Positions 19,053 to 28,095 of a DNA stretch of 64,000 nucleotides are shown here, piece by piece. Position 1 is the first letter of the stretch; each line of letters begins with the position of its first letter. The position numbers and the translations under genes were made by a program. Origin of the DNA: Cerasibacillus terrae (GTDB lineage: Bacteria > Bacillota > Bacilli > Bacillales > Amphibacillaceae); the NCBI RefSeq assembly GCF_008039555.1, contig NZ_VDUW01000006.1, positions 124,001-188,000 of the forward strand, in the 5' to 3' direction. Below the pieces are notes generated by a model. It was not told the origin of the DNA. It saw only the letters and a list, made by a program, of their open reading frames with translations, and searched no databases.

Positions 19053-19241
19053 ATGAATCAAAATCTAACTGAATTAGAGGTAGAACACCTACGTAGTTTA
19101 ATCGGGGGACATGGAAATGTAGCAAAAAAATTAGAAGCGTATGCACAAAGTTGTGCTGACCCTGAGTTGAAAGTAATTTTTGAAAGAGATGCACAAGCAG
19201 CAAAACAAGCTCAGCAAGGTTTAATGTCATATTTAAATTAG
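19053..19241 (+). CDS. Small spore coat-like protein (CotF-related)
   Basis: 62 residues, helical and Gln/Ala-rich, starting at the ATG at 19053 because AAAGGAGG is correctly spaced for it rather than for the ATG six bases upstream. The sequence (LTELEVEHLRSLIGGH ... AQSCADPELKVIFERDAQAA) resembles the short half of CotF/YhcQ-type spore coat proteins. It is followed after 11 bases by a second coat gene. Expected location: the spore coat of the forespore. Assignment by sequence feel and pairing; no catalytic role is expected. Confidence 0.65.
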   Translation: MNQNLTELEVEHLRSLIGGHGNVAKKLEAYAQSCADPELKVIFERDAQAAKQAQQGLMSYLN

Positions 19242-19252
19242 GAGGTTAAAAA

Positions 19253-19504
19253 ATGTTACAAGATAAAGAAATGGTAAATGATTATCTAGCTGGGATAAAT
19301 GCAAGTTTGACAGGCTATGCACATATAATCGCTCAAACGAATAATTCAGATTTAAGGCAGACTTTGATTCAAATGAGGGACCAGGATGAGTCCCGTCAAC
19401 GAACTTTATATAGTTATGCTCTTCAAAAGGGACATTATAAGCCGGCTGCTCCAGCTTCAAAGGAAGTAGTTGAGCAATTGAGAAATCAATTAATGTCTGA
19501 ATAA
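19253..19504 (+). CDS. Spore coat protein, CotF family
   Basis: 83 residues: LQDKEMVNDYLAGINASLT, then LRQTLIQMRDQDESRQRTLY and GHYKPAAPAS. This is the recognisable C-terminal layout of CotF-domain coat proteins, including the 'G-x-Y-x-P-A' turn. AGGAGG precedes the ATG. It forms a two-gene operon with the 62-aa gene, which may be the matching N-terminal half; in related proteins both halves lie in one chain. Ends at a terminator. Confidence 0.75.
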   Translation: MLQDKEMVNDYLAGINASLTGYAHIIAQTNNSDLRQTLIQMRDQDESRQRTLYSYALQKGHYKPAAPASKEVVEQLRNQLMSE

Positions 19505-19520
19505 TGAAATATTAATTGTG

Positions 19521-19549
19521 AAAGGCCGAATATTGTGTTCGGCTTTTTA
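19521..19549 (+). terminator. Rho-independent terminator
   Basis: Stem AAAGGCCGAAT / TTCGGCTTTTT after the coat operon. Confidence 0.9.
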
Positions 19550-19641
19550 TATTTTCGGAAATCATTAACTGATTGAAAATAGATGATGTTTTTTTGAATT
19601 ATAACACTCACTTTTGAAACGTTTATATCTTCTCCTAAAAT

Positions 19642-19670
19642 ACCCCTCACTCCATTTTTGAAGGAGGGGT
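19642..19670 (-). terminator. Probable terminator of the catalase gene
   Basis: Hairpin ACCCCTC / GAGGGGT followed on the minus strand by ATTTT, 37 bases after the catalase stop. The T-run is short. Confidence 0.6.
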
Positions 19671-19706
19671 TGTGTTGTATCGATTTTGCTTGTTTCACAA
19701 CATCAG

Positions 19707-21758
19707 TTAAACAATCTTTCTATCCCAAAAACGATGGAGGGCAATAGCATTTATAAATTCGTCTGAGAATTTTCTCATATTATCTTTCCCTATGATCACG
19801 CCTTGTTTTCCATCCAACTTGTTGATGGTTAAAGCTGGGATTCCTCCATGAGTTGCGCCTATTGGTTTATAATGCCTAAACGCTTCATCGATGAAATACA
19901 CGGCATCTTTATTGAATTCCCTATTTGTTTGACTTGCATTTGCAATATAAACTGCGTCGTACTGGACGGATTTTGCAGTTTGAAATGTCTGATTGGCATC
20001 TATAGAAATTCCGTTTGATCCTGATACTTTCCCTTGATGTTCACTAATGATATCAATAAACAGGTTGGCACCTTCCAATTGGTCTAAAACATACTTTACT
20101 TCCGGGCCATGAAAGCCCTTAGTAAGAATTACTGCAACTCTCCTTGTATCAGGTATAAATATTGTATTTTGTTGACTTAGGGCTGGAGAAGAGGCAGTTA
20201 CATTAGAACCACCTGATGTTGGGGGATTCACACCAATTCTCTTTGCAATTGTTTTGGCAAGTTCTAGGTCCACGTTTGCAAACATATCAACCGACTGTTG
20301 TTTCACAGATTTACTTTTCACTTTACCGAGTTCAAAGCTAAAAGCATCGGTAATATGTTTTTTCTCCGCTGGGCTCATACTATTCCAAAAAAGTGTGGCT
20401 TGTGAGAAATGGTCGGTAAAACTTTCACTTCTAGCTCGAATCTTTCGGCCTTCGACTTTTTCTTGATAATGCTCATATCCACCTTCTGCAGGGCTTACTG
20501 GTGCAGGTGTATTTCCTGCAAGTGAGTTGCGATGATAGTTGTCTTTTCCAACATTAATCGTTTGTCTATGATATCCATCCCGCTGATTATTATGAAAAGG
20601 TACAACGGGTCTGTTAATTGGAATTTCATGAAAGTTAGGACCACCTAGTCGAATAAGCTGAGTATCAATATAGGAAAACAAGCGTCCTTGTAGGAGTGGA
20701 TCATTTGTAAAATCAATTCCGGGCACCACATGTCCCGGATGGAAAGCAACCTGTTCCGTTTCTGAAAAGAAGTTATCGACATTGCGATTTAATGTCATTT
20801 TTCCAATGATTTTTACTGGAACAACTTCTTCAGGCCATATCTTTGTTGCATCCAAAATATCAAACTCCATATTAAATTCGTCTTCTTCCTTGATGATTTG
20901 GAAACCTAATTCAAATTCAGGATATTGGCCGTTCTCAATGGCATTCCATAAATCATTACGATGAAAATCAGGATCAATACCTGCTAATTTATGAGCTTCG
21001 TCCCAAACCAACGAATGGACTCCTAGCTTTGGCTTCCAATGAAATTTAACAAAATGAGCTTGCCCTTCTTCGTTGATCAAGCGAAAAGTGTGTACACCAA
21101 ACCCTTCCATCATGCGAAAGCTCCTTGGAATGGCCCGGTCTGACATAATCCACATAATCATATGAGCACTTTCTTGGTTATTTGCTACAAAATCCCAAAA
21201 TGTGTCATGTGCAGTAGAGGCTTGTGGTATGTCATTGTCAGGCTCCGGTTTAAATGCATGAACGACATCAGGAAATTTTATGCCGTCCTGAATGAAAAAT
21301 ACTGGGATATTATTGGCAACTAAATCATAATTTCCTTCTTCGGTATAAAACTTGGTAGCAAAGCCTCTAGCATCACGAACCGTATCAGCAGAACCTCTTG
21401 CACCATTTACAGTAGAGAAACGCACAAAAACTGGTGTCTTAGTCGATGTATCTTGTAAGAACTTTGCTCTTGTATATTGACTCATATCTTCATATAATTC
21501 AAACTCTCCATGTGCTGCGAACCCCCGTGCATGAACGACCCTTTCTGGAATTCGTTCGTGATCAAAGTGGGTCACTTTTTCACGAAAATGAAAATCCTCC
21601 ATCAATGTAGGACCACGTTCGCCTGCTTTTAAGGAAAACTCATCTTCAGACATTTTTAACCCCTGGTTTGTGGTAAGCGCCTTACCTTTATCGTTCACCT
21701 TAAAAACATCAAGCTGCTTTTGCTTCTTGTTCTGACCTTGATTTCGCTTATCAGTCAA
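19707..21758 (-). CDS. katE: Large-subunit catalase (HPII / KatE type)
   Basis: 683 residues, matching clade-2 large-subunit catalases (about 680-750 aa). It converts hydrogen peroxide to water and oxygen using haem. Visible landmarks: FDHERIPERVVHARG with the distal histidine, FVRFSTVNGARGSADTVRD, the Asn in NNIPVFFIQD, and the proximal haem Tyr segment RLFSYIDTQLIRLGG. The C-terminal 150 residues (RRVAVILTKGFHGPEV ... DAVYIANA) are the flavodoxin/GATase-like domain of this clade. Start is TTG at 21758 after TGGAGGTGAG. It is a single-gene unit. In Bacillus, KatE-type enzymes belong to the SigB general stress response; no SigB promoter was identified here. Confidence 0.95.
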   Translation of the reverse strand: MTDKRNQGQNKKQKQLDVFKVNDKGKALTTNQGLKMSEDEFSLKAGERGPTLMEDFHFREKVTHFDHERIPERVVHARGFAAHGEFELYEDMSQYTRAKFLQDTSTKTPVFVRFSTVNGARGSADTVRDARGFATKFYTEEGNYDLVANNIPVFFIQDGIKFPDVVHAFKPEPDNDIPQASTAHDTFWDFVANNQESAHMIMWIMSDRAIPRSFRMMEGFGVHTFRLINEEGQAHFVKFHWKPKLGVHSLVWDEAHKLAGIDPDFHRNDLWNAIENGQYPEFELGFQIIKEEDEFNMEFDILDATKIWPEEVVPVKIIGKMTLNRNVDNFFSETEQVAFHPGHVVPGIDFTNDPLLQGRLFSYIDTQLIRLGGPNFHEIPINRPVVPFHNNQRDGYHRQTINVGKDNYHRNSLAGNTPAPVSPAEGGYEHYQEKVEGRKIRARSESFTDHFSQATLFWNSMSPAEKKHITDAFSFELGKVKSKSVKQQSVDMFANVDLELAKTIAKRIGVNPPTSGGSNVTASSPALSQQNTIFIPDTRRVAVILTKGFHGPEVKYVLDQLEGANLFIDIISEHQGKVSGSNGISIDANQTFQTAKSVQYDAVYIANASQTNREFNKDAVYFIDEAFRHYKPIGATHGGIPALTINKLDGKQGVIIGKDNMRKFSDEFINAIALHRFWDRKIV

Positions 21759-21943
21759 TAAATCTCACCTCCATAATAAAGATATGAATGATATACTAGA
21801 TTATTCCAAATTACGAAGGAAGCACTGTGGAAAGAATCCACTAAACATGCTTTGTTTGCAGCCCTGTAGATATTTTCTAATTGGAACAAATTGTTTAAAG
21901 AGTAATACATATATATAGAGTGTGTTGAAAATAGGTGATTGCT

Positions 21944-22498
21944 GTGAACAGATTTGAAGGAATCAATTCAAATAAAAATGATATCACTAAATATGGTTCT
22001 TCAAATAATCAATTTGCAGGTTTATCAAGAGGAGAACTTTTAGGATTAATTGGAGGATTCACAACTATAGTTGGTGATTCGATAGCACTCTATGGTGCAC
22101 TTGCTTCTATTATGGAAGCTAAACAAGCTGATCAACAACAACAGCAAGAACAACAACAAATGCAAAATCAAATAGACCAATTACAACAGCAGTTACAGCA
22201 ACAAAAGCAAGATCAACAACAAAAGGAGAAAGACTTTCAACAACAAATGGACCAACTTAATCAATGGCAGCAAGAACAGCAAAAGAATCAAGAAATGGAT
22301 TTGATTGACATATTTCAGTCATCAAATCAAACGAATCTTCCTTTGAGTAATGGAACCTATAAACAAGATACTGAAATGAAGCAGCAAATTCTAGAATTAC
22401 AAAAGCAAATGTGCATTACCCAACAAAACCAGGAAGATCAACTTAAACTTTTACGGGAACTTCTGCAGGAATTTAAGAATGAAAAAAAATCCAATTAA
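21944..22498 (+). CDS. Gln-rich coiled-coil protein, possible membrane or spore association
   Basis: About 184 residues. The N-terminal third has a hydrophobic stretch (GELLGLIGGFTTIVGDSIAL) that could be one membrane segment. Residues 60-110 are very Gln-rich, with heptad-like spacing suggesting a coiled coil, and the C-terminus is again helical. GTG at 21935 is possible, but AGGTGAT is placed for the GTG at 21944. It is not recognised; similar Gln-rich short proteins are common in spore-formers. It is a single-gene unit with its own terminator. Confidence 0.6.
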   Translation: MNRFEGINSNKNDITKYGSSNNQFAGLSRGELLGLIGGFTTIVGDSIALYGALASIMEAKQADQQQQQEQQQMQNQIDQLQQQLQQQKQDQQQKEKDFQQQMDQLNQWQQEQQKNQEMDLIDIFQSSNQTNLPLSNGTYKQDTEMKQQILELQKQMCITQQNQEDQLKLLRELLQEFKNEKKSN

Positions 22499-22514
22499 GT
22501 AATATTTTGAATAG

Positions 22515-22546
22515 AGGTCTGTTTCTTAAATGAAACAGACCTTTTT
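22515..22546 (+). terminator. Rho-independent terminator
   Basis: Perfect stem AGGTCTGTTTC / GAAACAGACCT then T-run. Confidence 0.9.
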
Positions 22547-22632
22547 ACAAGTGTAATGAAAAATAATGACCAATTATTATGATGTATAAATTATTCTTAA
22601 ATTAACAAATTAAGTACGAAGGTGGTGATGAT

Positions 22633-22857
22633 TTGGATTTTCCAACGATTCATACAAATATTTGGGATGGTCTTTTAGCCGTTCCAGCAATTGTGTTATT
22701 AACGCAATGTTTTAAGTTGTTACCAATACCTCGTCAATTTTTTCCTACGATAGCGAGTATCCTTGGATTTTTGATTTCCATTTTTATTAGTCATAGAGGG
22801 GATCTAGCAGCTGGCATTTTTATGGGGCTGCTGCAGTTGGAACTTACTCTTCCTTAA
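22633..22857 (+). CDS. Small membrane protein, 74 aa
   Basis: Two hydrophobic segments (WDGLLAVPAIVLLTQCF and FFPTIASILGFLISIFI), then SHRGDLAAGIFMGLLQLEL. It starts with TTG at 22633 after AAGGTGGTGATG. The size and two-helix hairpin recall holin-like or phage-associated small membrane proteins, but no family is certain. It stands alone. Confidence 0.5.
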   Translation: MDFPTIHTNIWDGLLAVPAIVLLTQCFKLLPIPRQFFPTIASILGFLISIFISHRGDLAAGIFMGLLQLELTLP

Positions 22858-23094
22858 AAACTGCATGGTTAACTTACCAAAATAGAAAAAAATAAGGTTG
22901 GCTACTGCCTAAAATAAAAGGTTTATGTGTTAACATTTAGTAAAAAGAGCTATAGACTTTTATGAAAAATGTTATTGGTTAATTGAATTTTGATGGCCTG
23001 CCTGTAGTAGGTCATCGAATATTCACTTTTATAGTTGATGTATATTTGTCCAAGCAAGATGGAAATAAGAAGGAGAGATTGCAAAACTTTTATT

Positions 23095-23436
23095 TTATAA
23101 AGAATAAATATCTTCAATATGCGTGTGTATAACACTTAATTCCAATCTTATATTCGTACGGTCTTTTTCCTCTATAGCAATGATTAACTTGTTTATACTT
23201 TCATATAGAGTTTCGTATTCTTCTTCGTCTCCAAGTAGTTGTAATTTCCATTTATCTTTTTTGTACATTTCTTTTAGTTCTTCTGCTTGGAGAGTTATCT
23301 TATCCCAGTTTGGATCTTCCAATGAATTCTCAATTTCGTTAATTTGGTTAAAGAAAGCATGACCACCGACATTGTTTTCACAACCTACAAGAATTAGTAA
23401 GATGCAAAAGCAAAATAAGATAGTTGTTTTATTCAA
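23095..23436 (-). CDS. DUF4363-family lipoprotein
   Basis: 113 residues. The N-terminus is a lipoprotein signal (CFCILLILVGCENN) with the lipobox Cys at about residue 19, so it is anchored to the outer face of the membrane. The rest is helical and acidic, with the W-x-K-I pattern (PNWDKITLQAEEL) and later KWKLQLLGDEEEYETL seen in DUF4363 proteins. It is divergent from a DUF421 gene; DUF4363 and DUF421 proteins often sit side by side in Bacillaceae, which supports the call. Function unknown. Confidence 0.75.
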   Translation of the reverse strand: MNKTTILFCFCILLILVGCENNVGGHAFFNQINEIENSLEDPNWDKITLQAEELKEMYKKDKWKLQLLGDEEEYETLYESINKLIIAIEEKDRTNIRLELSVIHTHIEDIYSL

Positions 23437-23521
23437 CTAGTTTTCCTCCTTTGAATGGATTAATATTCTTATTTTGTCCAATAATATATATAAATATTAT
23501 TGTAAAAGGTGGAAATAGTCG

Positions 23522-24205
23522 ATGCCGGAACTTGTTTTAATCCTGTTACGATCAATCGCAGCTTTCTTAGTATTATTTCTTATGACGAGAATAATGGGGA
23601 AGAAACAGATCTCTCAACTTACTTTTTTTGATTATTGTGTAGGGATAACAATAGGATCTATTGCTGCAACAATGTCAGTTGATCAGAATGTCAAAGCTCT
23701 AAATGGAATAATATCTTTACTTATTTGGGGATTATTCCCAATCTCATTGGCATATTTAGGGATGAAATCGCATACCTTTTCAAAACTGACAGATGGAAGA
23801 GCAACGATTTTGATTAGAGAAGGGAAAGTACTTGAAGGTAGTATGAAGAAAAATCTCTTGAATGTTAGTGAATTAATGCTTTTATTGAGAGAGAAGGGAG
23901 TCTTTAAAGTCTCTGATGTTGAAATGGCGATTCTAGAAACGAATGGTAATTTAAGTGTTATGCTTAAAACAGATAAACAGCCAGTTAATGCAAAAATGTT
24001 GGGAATCCAAGTTCAACAAGAACATAGCCCAACCATTTTAATTATGGATGGTAAAGTGATGAAGCAAAATATTGAAATATTAGGATACACGAACGAGTGG
24101 CTTTTAGGTGAGATTCGGAAGCAAGGGGCTAATAAGATCAAAGATGTCTTTCTTGCTCAAATTGACTCAAATGGAGAATTGTATATCGATTTATATGAAG
24201 AGTAA
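23522..24205 (+). CDS. DUF421-family membrane protein (YetF-like)
   Basis: 227 residues with three N-terminal membrane segments (about 5-22, 35-52, 60-78) and a cytoplasmic C-terminal domain with the family motifs RGKQ-like GKKQISQLTFFDYCVGITIGS near residue 27 (shown in part), RATILIREGKVLEGSMKKN and FKVSDVEMAILETNGNLSV (also partial). The same family occurs again at 55661-56374. YetF-type proteins are membrane proteins of unclear function. ATG after AAAGGTGG. Confidence 0.85.
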   Translation: MPELVLILLRSIAAFLVLFLMTRIMGKKQISQLTFFDYCVGITIGSIAATMSVDQNVKALNGIISLLIWGLFPISLAYLGMKSHTFSKLTDGRATILIREGKVLEGSMKKNLLNVSELMLLLREKGVFKVSDVEMAILETNGNLSVMLKTDKQPVNAKMLGIQVQQEHSPTILIMDGKVMKQNIEILGYTNEWLLGEIRKQGANKIKDVFLAQIDSNGELYIDLYEE

Positions 24206-24253
24206 TTACATCTCTTCTTTTTCGTAGCAGGAACTGAATAAAATAAGATGGTT

Positions 24254-24285
24254 AAAAGGGTGATTCTCTGAAATCATCCTTTTTT
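24254..24285 (+). terminator. Rho-independent terminator
   Basis: AAAAGGGTGATT / AATCATCCTTTTTT after the DUF421 gene. Confidence 0.85.
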
Positions 24286-24365
24286 AATGATTATATAAAC
24301 GTAACTAGGACCTTTAGTGAGAATTACGCATAGGATACTTATGACAATAATTTAGGAGTGGTAAA

Positions 24366-25175
24366 ATGTATTTTTCACCTTATACGGGTCCGAATTACTA
24401 TGTAAATGTTCCAATGCCTTATATTCGTCAACAGCCTATATATTGGGGTTACCCACAAACAACAAATATAGAGAATTGGTATCAACCCATGCAAGTAGAA
24501 GACAGAGCAGATAATATGGGATTCAAAGATCAAGGGAAACAGCCATTTGTAATCAATATAGAGGATGCCGCGGAAAAGAACCGTACTTTCCGCACGGCAA
24601 TGTGGACTGGAAACCATTTGCAAGTCGTATTAATGAGTATAGGTGTTGGGGAGAGCATTGGTTTAGAAGTCCATCCAAATGTGGATCAATTTCTACGTAT
24701 TGAAGAAGGTCAGGGGCTTGTTCAAATGGGCGAATCTGAAAATAATTTGAACTTCGAAAAGAGAGTTTCTGAAGATTATGCTATTATGGTGCCTGCTGGT
24801 ACGTGGCATAACTTGACTAATACTGGAAATAAACCGTTAAAGTTGTATACGATTTATGCACCTCCAGAACATCCATTTGGAACGATTCAACAAACGAAAG
24901 CAGATGCAATGGCTGCGGAAGAAGATCACAATTCGTCCAATCAAACTTATTTTGGTAGAACACCAGATGAATGGGTACAGTACACAGATTTTTTAGTGAG
25001 ACAAGGATTAGAGGACGTTAAGAGAGGGATAAATCCTACACATATCCTTCAAGAATTTATTCTCATGGGAGTTCTCGTCGGAAAAGGTTATTCTCCCGAA
25101 ACAGCATATGAAACAGTAGAAGAATGGGAACGTACAGGAGAATCAAAACTTCTTCAGCAAAGTAAGAATATGTAA
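24366..25175 (+). CDS. Cupin-domain protein with Tyr/Pro-rich N-terminal extension
   Basis: 269 residues. The N-terminal 40 residues are rich in Tyr and Pro (YFSPYTGPNYYVNVPMPYIR), typical of spore-surface or secreted structural proteins. Residues 65-190 are a cupin-2 barrel: motif 1 around GLEVHPNVDQFLRIEEGQG (metal His, Gln and Glu) and motif 2 around MVPAGTWHNLTN (metal His). The C-terminal part is helical. Cupins include isomerases, dioxygenases and binding proteins; the substrate cannot be inferred. ATG after TTAGGAGTGG; terminated at 25190-25229. Confidence 0.8.
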   Translation: MYFSPYTGPNYYVNVPMPYIRQQPIYWGYPQTTNIENWYQPMQVEDRADNMGFKDQGKQPFVINIEDAAEKNRTFRTAMWTGNHLQVVLMSIGVGESIGLEVHPNVDQFLRIEEGQGLVQMGESENNLNFEKRVSEDYAIMVPAGTWHNLTNTGNKPLKLYTIYAPPEHPFGTIQQTKADAMAAEEDHNSSNQTYFGRTPDEWVQYTDFLVRQGLEDVKRGINPTHILQEFILMGVLVGKGYSPETAYETVEEWERTGESKLLQQSKNM

Positions 25176-25189
25176 CGTAACTCTTAGTG

Positions 25190-25229
25190 AAAAAAGGAAT
25201 TTCTCATTTGTTTGATGAAATTCCTTTTT
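25190..25229 (+). terminator. Rho-independent terminator
   Basis: AAAAAGGAATTTC / GAAATTCCTTTTT after the cupin gene. Confidence 0.9.
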
Positions 25230-25314
25230 GGTTTTGTTTTAAAGGAAAATGAAAATGGATAATAGATTAAAATAAGTACTCGACTGGACATGGCATCAGA
25301 CCCTCGTATTTATT

Positions 25315-25334
25315 ATTAATTTTTTGTTCATATT
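25315..25334 (+). promoter_or_regulatory. HssR-like direct-repeat site upstream of the response regulator
   Basis: GTTCATATT at 25326-25334 is identical to the published half-site of HssR (a direct repeat with an 11-base period). Eleven bases upstream, ATTAATTTT matches 6 of 9 positions. It sits 33 bases before the response regulator start, consistent with autoregulation. Confidence 0.45.
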
Positions 25335-25366
25335 ACTATGAGATAATAAACGAGAGGAGTAATTGT

Positions 25367-26065
25367 ATGAAACGGCCTATTAAAGTTTTAATTATAGAAG
25401 ACGATTCAAATATTGTAGAATTAATTCAGTTATATATGGATAAGATTGGATTTTCATCTATTTCTGCTTCTGATGGAGAAGAAGGACTGGACCTTTTTTT
25501 TAGTGAGTCGCCTGATTGTATCCTTCTCGATATCATGCTACCTAAAATGAATGGCTGGGAAGTTTGTAAAACGATCCGACTAGAGGATAAACAGGTCCCC
25601 ATTATCATGCTGACAGGTAAAGGAGAGACCTACGACATTATTAATGGATTGGATATAGGGGCAGATGATTATGTTGTTAAACCGTTTGATCCAAACGAAT
25701 TAACGGCCCGTGTGAAAACCATATTACGGAGAACTATCTTATCAGAAAGTGATAGTGACACACTCCAATTTAGTAATATTGTAATTCATATGAAGGAATA
25801 TCGTATCCTGATAAATAATGAGGAAGTACTAATGGCACCAAAAGAAATGGAATTGTTTTATTACTTAGCAATGAATCCGAATCAGGTTCTCACGAGACAG
25901 CAGTTATTGGATAGGGTATGGGGATATGAGTTTAATGGAGATTCTCGTACCGTTGATGTTCACATTAAGCGAATCCGAGATAAATTAGCTGTACATTGCG
26001 CTGATTGGTCTATTGCTACGATTCGAGGAGTCGGGTATCGGTTTGAGGTGAATTCGAATGCTTAA
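25367..26065 (+). CDS. OmpR/PhoB-family response regulator (HssR-like)
   Basis: 232 residues. The receiver domain has the acidic pocket EDD (11-13), phospho-acceptor Asp55 in LLDIMLP, and the conserved Lys in VVKPFDPNEL. It is followed by a winged-helix DNA-binding domain (PKEMELFYYLAMNPNQVLTR, VDVHIKRIRDKL, IRGVGYRFE). It overlaps the sensor kinase gene by eight bases. The downstream ABC pair and the GTTCATATT sites suggest an HssR-type haem-stress regulator; a generic antibiotic or stress regulator remains possible. Confidence 0.9.
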   Translation: MKRPIKVLIIEDDSNIVELIQLYMDKIGFSSISASDGEEGLDLFFSESPDCILLDIMLPKMNGWEVCKTIRLEDKQVPIIMLTGKGETYDIINGLDIGADDYVVKPFDPNELTARVKTILRRTILSESDSDTLQFSNIVIHMKEYRILINNEEVLMAPKEMELFYYLAMNPNQVLTRQQLLDRVWGYEFNGDSRTVDVHIKRIRDKLAVHCADWSIATIRGVGYRFEVNSNA

Positions 26066-27455
26066 GAAAAACTCTATTTTTTCAAGATTGTTTATCAGCT
26101 ATTCGTTGATTATTGTACTTTCATTTTTATTATTTATCGCTGTCTTTTTTTATTTATTTCATTTAAATCTTTACGAAGAATATGAAGAAATCTACCAACA
26201 CCAATATGTACAGGTCGAAAAACAGCTTTCTAATCAAAAGGAATTCAATTGGAGTCACAGCGAAACTGCTGAAATACTAAGTTATTCGCTCTATCAACCA
26301 GGCTATCATATTTATCTTGTCGATGAGAGGGGGGACCAAATCTTTGGACCGAACTTAAATCAAGCCTCTACGTATATCCCAATCCAAAATGACATTTTAA
26401 ACGAAGTCATGATGGGTAATAAAGTGTCCGAGGGAGGGTTTGAAAATGGAGAGCTGCGATATACGATTGCCACTATGCTTTCCACGAGTATAGATGAAGT
26501 AGAGCAGCCGATCATGGTTATGATTTTCCATGAATTAAACCATGAATATCAGCAGGTTATTTGGATGATTTTAGTTACATTCTTCATTGCAATCATGTTT
26601 GCGGGAGTTGTTTTATGGTTTATGTCAAAGAGAATAACTGCTCCACTAAGAGAAATGAGTGAAATTGCAAGACACTATGCGAAAGGTGATTTTTCAAATT
26701 CTGTCCGTTATCAATCGAATGATGAAATTGGCCAGTTGGCGAAATCTTTTACCCATATGGCAGATGAACTGAATGATTTAGAAACAATGCGGAGGCAGTA
26801 TATTTCTAATGTGTCCCATGAATTACGCTCACCTTTGACATCTATAAAGGGATTTATCATAGCACTTATGGATGGTACCATACCCAATAATAGACACGAC
26901 TATTATTATCGTCTCATGAAAGAGGAGACCGAACGAATGATTAAACTTGTAAATGATACATTGGATATGAATCAATTAGAGGAAGGTCATCATAAATTAT
27001 TGAAAACGAATTATAACTTAACGCATCAAATCAATACAATTATTGATAAGTTGGAACCGCATTGTACGGAAAAACAACTGCAAATACGTTTACACACTAA
27101 TCGAGATTACTATGTTAATGCAGATAAAGAGCGGATAGAACAGGTAATTGTGAATCTCCTACATAATGCCATTCAGTTTTCAAGTTCACAGTCGGTTGTT
27201 GACATCAAACTTACTGAAGAAAGACCATATGTGTACGTCTATATACAAGATAATGGAATTGGTATAGAAGAGAAGCAATTAGATCTAATATGGAGGAGAT
27301 TCTTTAAGGTTGATGAGGCTCGCTCGAATAAATCAGGAGCTGGACTTGGATTAGCAATTGTTAAATCTATTATAGACCTACATGAAACGGAAATAAAAGT
27401 TCAAACAAAGCCAGGTGAAGGGACGACTTTCTCGTTTAACCTCCCGCTAAACTAA
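26058..27455 (+). CDS. Sensor histidine kinase (HssS-like)
   Basis: 465 residues. Two membrane segments (about 11-35 and 167-188) flank an extracytoplasmic sensor domain of 130 residues. Then come HAMP (SKRITAPLREM onward), the H-box with His254 in NVSHELRSPL, and HATPase motifs N (LLHNAIQFS), G1 (DNGIGIEE) and G2 (GAGLGLAI). It phosphorylates the adjacent response regulator. The topology and the ~135-residue sensor domain match HssS-type kinases, but the H-box region also resembles other Bacillus sensors, so the haem signal is inferred from context. Confidence 0.9.
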   Translation: MLKKNSIFSRLFISYSLIIVLSFLLFIAVFFYLFHLNLYEEYEEIYQHQYVQVEKQLSNQKEFNWSHSETAEILSYSLYQPGYHIYLVDERGDQIFGPNLNQASTYIPIQNDILNEVMMGNKVSEGGFENGELRYTIATMLSTSIDEVEQPIMVMIFHELNHEYQQVIWMILVTFFIAIMFAGVVLWFMSKRITAPLREMSEIARHYAKGDFSNSVRYQSNDEIGQLAKSFTHMADELNDLETMRRQYISNVSHELRSPLTSIKGFIIALMDGTIPNNRHDYYYRLMKEETERMIKLVNDTLDMNQLEEGHHKLLKTNYNLTHQINTIIDKLEPHCTEKQLQIRLHTNRDYYVNADKERIEQVIVNLLHNAIQFSSSQSVVDIKLTEERPYVYVYIQDNGIGIEEKQLDLIWRRFFKVDEARSNKSGAGLGLAIVKSIIDLHETEIKVQTKPGEGTTFSFNLPLN

Positions 27456-27496
27456 GCTTTAGGCCACTATGTATCCCGCATAAAAAAATGATGCTT

Positions 27497-27516
27497 GTTA
27501 ACATATTGTTCATATT
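27497..27516 (+). promoter_or_regulatory. HssR-like direct-repeat site upstream of the transporter genes
   Basis: GTTAACATA at 27497-27505 and GTTCATATT at 27508-27516, separated by two bases: period 11. The second copy is a perfect HssR half-site and the first matches 6 of 9. It lies 54 bases before the CopD-like gene that heads the ABC transporter genes. Confidence 0.5.
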
Positions 27517-27569
27517 CGCTTGCTATGATAGACCGCAGCACAGTAGACAAAGAGGAAAGGATGTAAGTA

Positions 27570-28028
27570 TTGTATTCTTTAAGCTATATTCTTCACATTT
27601 TTGGTGTTGCAATCTGGATAGGTTCATTTTTTGCACTTGGCTATCTATTAAAAGGTTTAGCAAAAGATGAAAGGAAATTAGTGGATTTAGCTCCAGTTGT
27701 GAAGGGAATTCAAAGATGGGTGATGGTGGGTGTTCTTCCTAGTTTAGCACTGATTCTATTATCAGGTGTTTACATGGTTTTACAATTTAATCGAAGTTCA
27801 ATGCCGCTTTATATAACGATCATGGAACAGGGCGGGACGTTGATTATCCTGCTTACAATTATTTTAGTATCCATGTACAGTGTGAAATTAACTAGAAAGC
27901 TGGAAGGTATCCCACTAAAAAAGGAAAAGGCGCTTGCAGAACTTATGAAATTGTATGCAAACTTTCTATTAATCTCTACAATACTTGGTGTTGGTATTAT
28001 TATTGTTGTTGGCTTACGTTTGGTTTAA
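27570..28028 (+). CDS. CopD-like four-helix membrane protein
   Basis: 152 residues with four membrane helices. The first reads LSYILHIFGVAIWIGSFFALGYL, with a His and Trp as in CopD/DUF2269-type proteins (quoted beyond the first residues only to show the helix; key residues His, Trp). TTG start after GAGGAAAGG. It lies between the two-component system and the ABC transporter on the same strand, 67 bases before the permease. CopD-like proteins are linked to copper or haem handling, which fits a haem-stress operon; the role is inferred. Confidence 0.65.
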   Translation: MYSLSYILHIFGVAIWIGSFFALGYLLKGLAKDERKLVDLAPVVKGIQRWVMVGVLPSLALILLSGVYMVLQFNRSSMPLYITIMEQGGTLIILLTIILVSMYSVKLTRKLEGIPLKKEKALAELMKLYANFLLISTILGVGIIIVVGLRLV

Positions 28029-28095
28029 ACAGAGTTACATATAAGAGGTTAAAATAAGCAGTCTACGTGCTAAAATACAACTTAGAGGTGAAATT